Positions 63,103-64,000 of a stretch of DNA of 64,000 nucleotides are shown piece by piece (the first letter of the stretch is position 1; each line of letters opens with the position of its first letter). Source of the DNA: Streptomyces filipinensis (lineage in GTDB: Bacteria; Actinomycetota; Actinomycetes; Streptomycetales; Streptomycetaceae); the NCBI RefSeq assembly GCF_014649495.1, contig NZ_BMTD01000030.1:1-64000 (forward strand), written 5' to 3'. Both the position numbers and the translations under genes were made by a program. The notes beneath the pieces are model-generated. The model was not told the DNA's origin. It did not search any database and saw nothing but the letters and a program-made list of their open reading frames with translations.

Positions 63103-63227
63103 CGGGAGAGTATTTCGCACCGGGGGGTGCCTTCGTCCGGAGGGGTCGGCTGCGCGAGGTCACCACCTCCAGCGAGTGGATCGCGCTGTGAGCAGACCCG
63201 CAGCGGTATACCCCCACTGCCGTACGC

Positions 63228-64000
63228 TCACGACCGCCGCCTCGGCGCCGCCGAGGCGCACGCTCCGCTGTCGATCAACCGGGCCGCGTGCTCCACATGC
63301 TCCGGCAGAGGTCTGCGCCAGGCGAGAGCGGCGGGGAGCCGGAGCAGCAGGCCGTGCAGGGCCCGACGCGCCTCGTGCTCGCCGGTGACGGCGGCGGCCG
63401 CCAGACGCGCGCTGGCCCGCAGCGCGACGGGGAGCGGTCGGCGCAGCCACAACGTCAGCGCATCGTTGCGGCGTTGCAGATGGTTCCGGTCGCCGCGGCC
63501 TGCGGGGTCGGGGTGGTGCCGTGCCGTCAGTGAGGGTTCGTAGGTGACTCCCCAGCCGTGGGCCGCGAGGTCGTAGGCGAGCAGGGTCTCCTCCCCGCCG
63601 AAGAAGAGCAGCGGGTGATAGCCGCCCGCCGTGAGGAAGGCGTCCCGGCGCACCACGCAGGCACAGCCCAGGAAGCCGAGCACCGGCCGGCCCGGCAGGT
63701 CGGGTTCGTCCGGCAGGGGGGAGGCCGCGAGGACGGCGTTGAGCGGGTCCTCGGTCCCGTCGGCGCCGACCAGTGTGCGGGCGGCCAGGAGGCCGAGGCG
63801 GGGATGGGCGTCGAGCAGGTCGGCTGCCCGGCGCAGCGCGCCGGGGGCCCACCAGGAGTCGTCGTCGCTGAACGCCACGTAGGGCGTGTCCGCGTGCTGT
63901 ACGGCGAGGTTGCGGCCCAGGGCTCCGGTGTTCTCGCGGGGCCGCAGCACTCGGACGGCCGCGGGGTGCCGGCGCACGGCGCTGCACGCTGCGTCGTCGC
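63228..64000 (-). CDS. Family 2 glycosyltransferase, C-terminal part (start outside window)
   Basis: The frame is open to the window edge. RENTGALGRNLAVQHADTPYVAFSDDDSWW contains the DDD-type (DxD) metal- and sugar-nucleotide-binding motif of GT-A enzymes. Acceptor-site sequences follow: FLGCACVVRRDAFLTAGGYHP and FGGEETLLAYDLAAHGW. About 257 residues are visible; the first strands lie beyond 64000. It transfers a sugar to an unknown acceptor, with the active site facing the cytoplasm. Confidence 0.88.
   Translation of the reverse strand, partial: DDAACSAVRRHPAAVRVLRPRENTGALGRNLAVQHADTPYVAFSDDDSWWAPGALRRAADLLDAHPRLGLLAARTLVGADGTEDPLNAVLAASPLPDEPDLPGRPVLGFLGCACVVRRDAFLTAGGYHPLLFFGGEETLLAYDLAAHGWGVTYEPSLTARHHPDPAGRGDRNHLQRRNDALTLWLRRPLPVALRASARLAAAAVTGEHEARRALHGLLLRLPAALAWRRPLPEHVEHAARLIDSGACASAAPRRRS

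Overview
The window reads as high-GC actinobacterial chromosome and is almost certainly Streptomyces. Codon third positions are strongly G/C and starts alternate between ATG and GTG. The families present fit that genus: ANTAR, SpoIIE phosphatase, SigB-type sigma factor, DUF5302, DUF6131, DUF6454, an mce locus and RNase J. No rRNA, tRNA or CRISPR array was seen.

Layout. (1) 1-9 kb holds metabolic and redox genes: a cut-off flavodoxin-fold reductase, an acetolactate synthase, a quinone-reductase-like dehydrogenase, a lipoprotein, a DUF4142 protein, and a minus-strand operon of a membrane cytochrome-b/molybdopterin oxidoreductase, a small membrane protein and a methyltransferase. (2) 9.3-11.9 kb is a three-gene minus-strand operon: a small helical protein, a polyprenyl diphosphate synthase, and an MpaB/rubber-oxygenase-fold protein. 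(3) 12.1-16.1 kb is a decayed island. Truncated methyltransferase, DUF6454 and integrase pseudogenes lie end to end beside an intact hsp20 gene that carries two RheA-type operators. It ends in a deletion-made chimera of class I photolyase and cryptochrome-like genes behind an SDR/DUF2867 gene. (4) 18.8-22.4 kb is a general-stress module: SpoIIE/PP2C phosphatase, SigB-type sigma factor, RsbW-like ATPase, and broken MerR, DUF6131 and STAS remnants. (5) 22.5-25.8 kb encodes a PoxB-like pyruvate oxidase/dehydrogenase behind an FMN/[3Fe-4S] glutamate-synthase-family protein.

(6) 26.6-39.8 kb is a complete mce lipid-transport locus on the plus strand: a lytic transglycosylase, a sigma factor with a membrane-spanning tail, the ATPase, two YrbE permeases, six MCE proteins (the fifth a lipoprotein) and two Mce-associated membrane proteins. 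Most junctions overlap by 4 bp. (7) 40-49.3 kb, minus strand, is a chaperone-plus-redox operon of eight tightly packed genes: dnaK, grpE, a zinc-finger-less dnaJ, cbpM, clpB, a zinc-ribbon thioredoxin, a UBP-type zinc finger protein, and a cNMP-binding/thioredoxin-reductase-like fusion. A DUF5302 protein ending in Gly-Gly follows. (8) 49.7-64 kb holds a PucR-type regulator, a previously uncounted 54-residue repeat protein, an NAD(P)-binding protein, a class II UvrA, a membrane protein, a formaldehyde-dehydrogenase-like enzyme, an FUSC transporter-like protein, RNase J, a GNAT acetyltransferase and a cut-off glycosyltransferase.

The strongest leads are the chaperone/redox operon with its UBP finger and reductase that lacks CxxC, and the polyprenyl synthase paired with a cytoplasmic rubber-oxygenase-like protein. 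The hsp20 gene whose RheA-type operators are retained next to a dead integrase, and the cluster of newly visible pseudogenes between 12 and 22.4 kb, are also worth following. Nothing here is a clearly new defence or mobile system.
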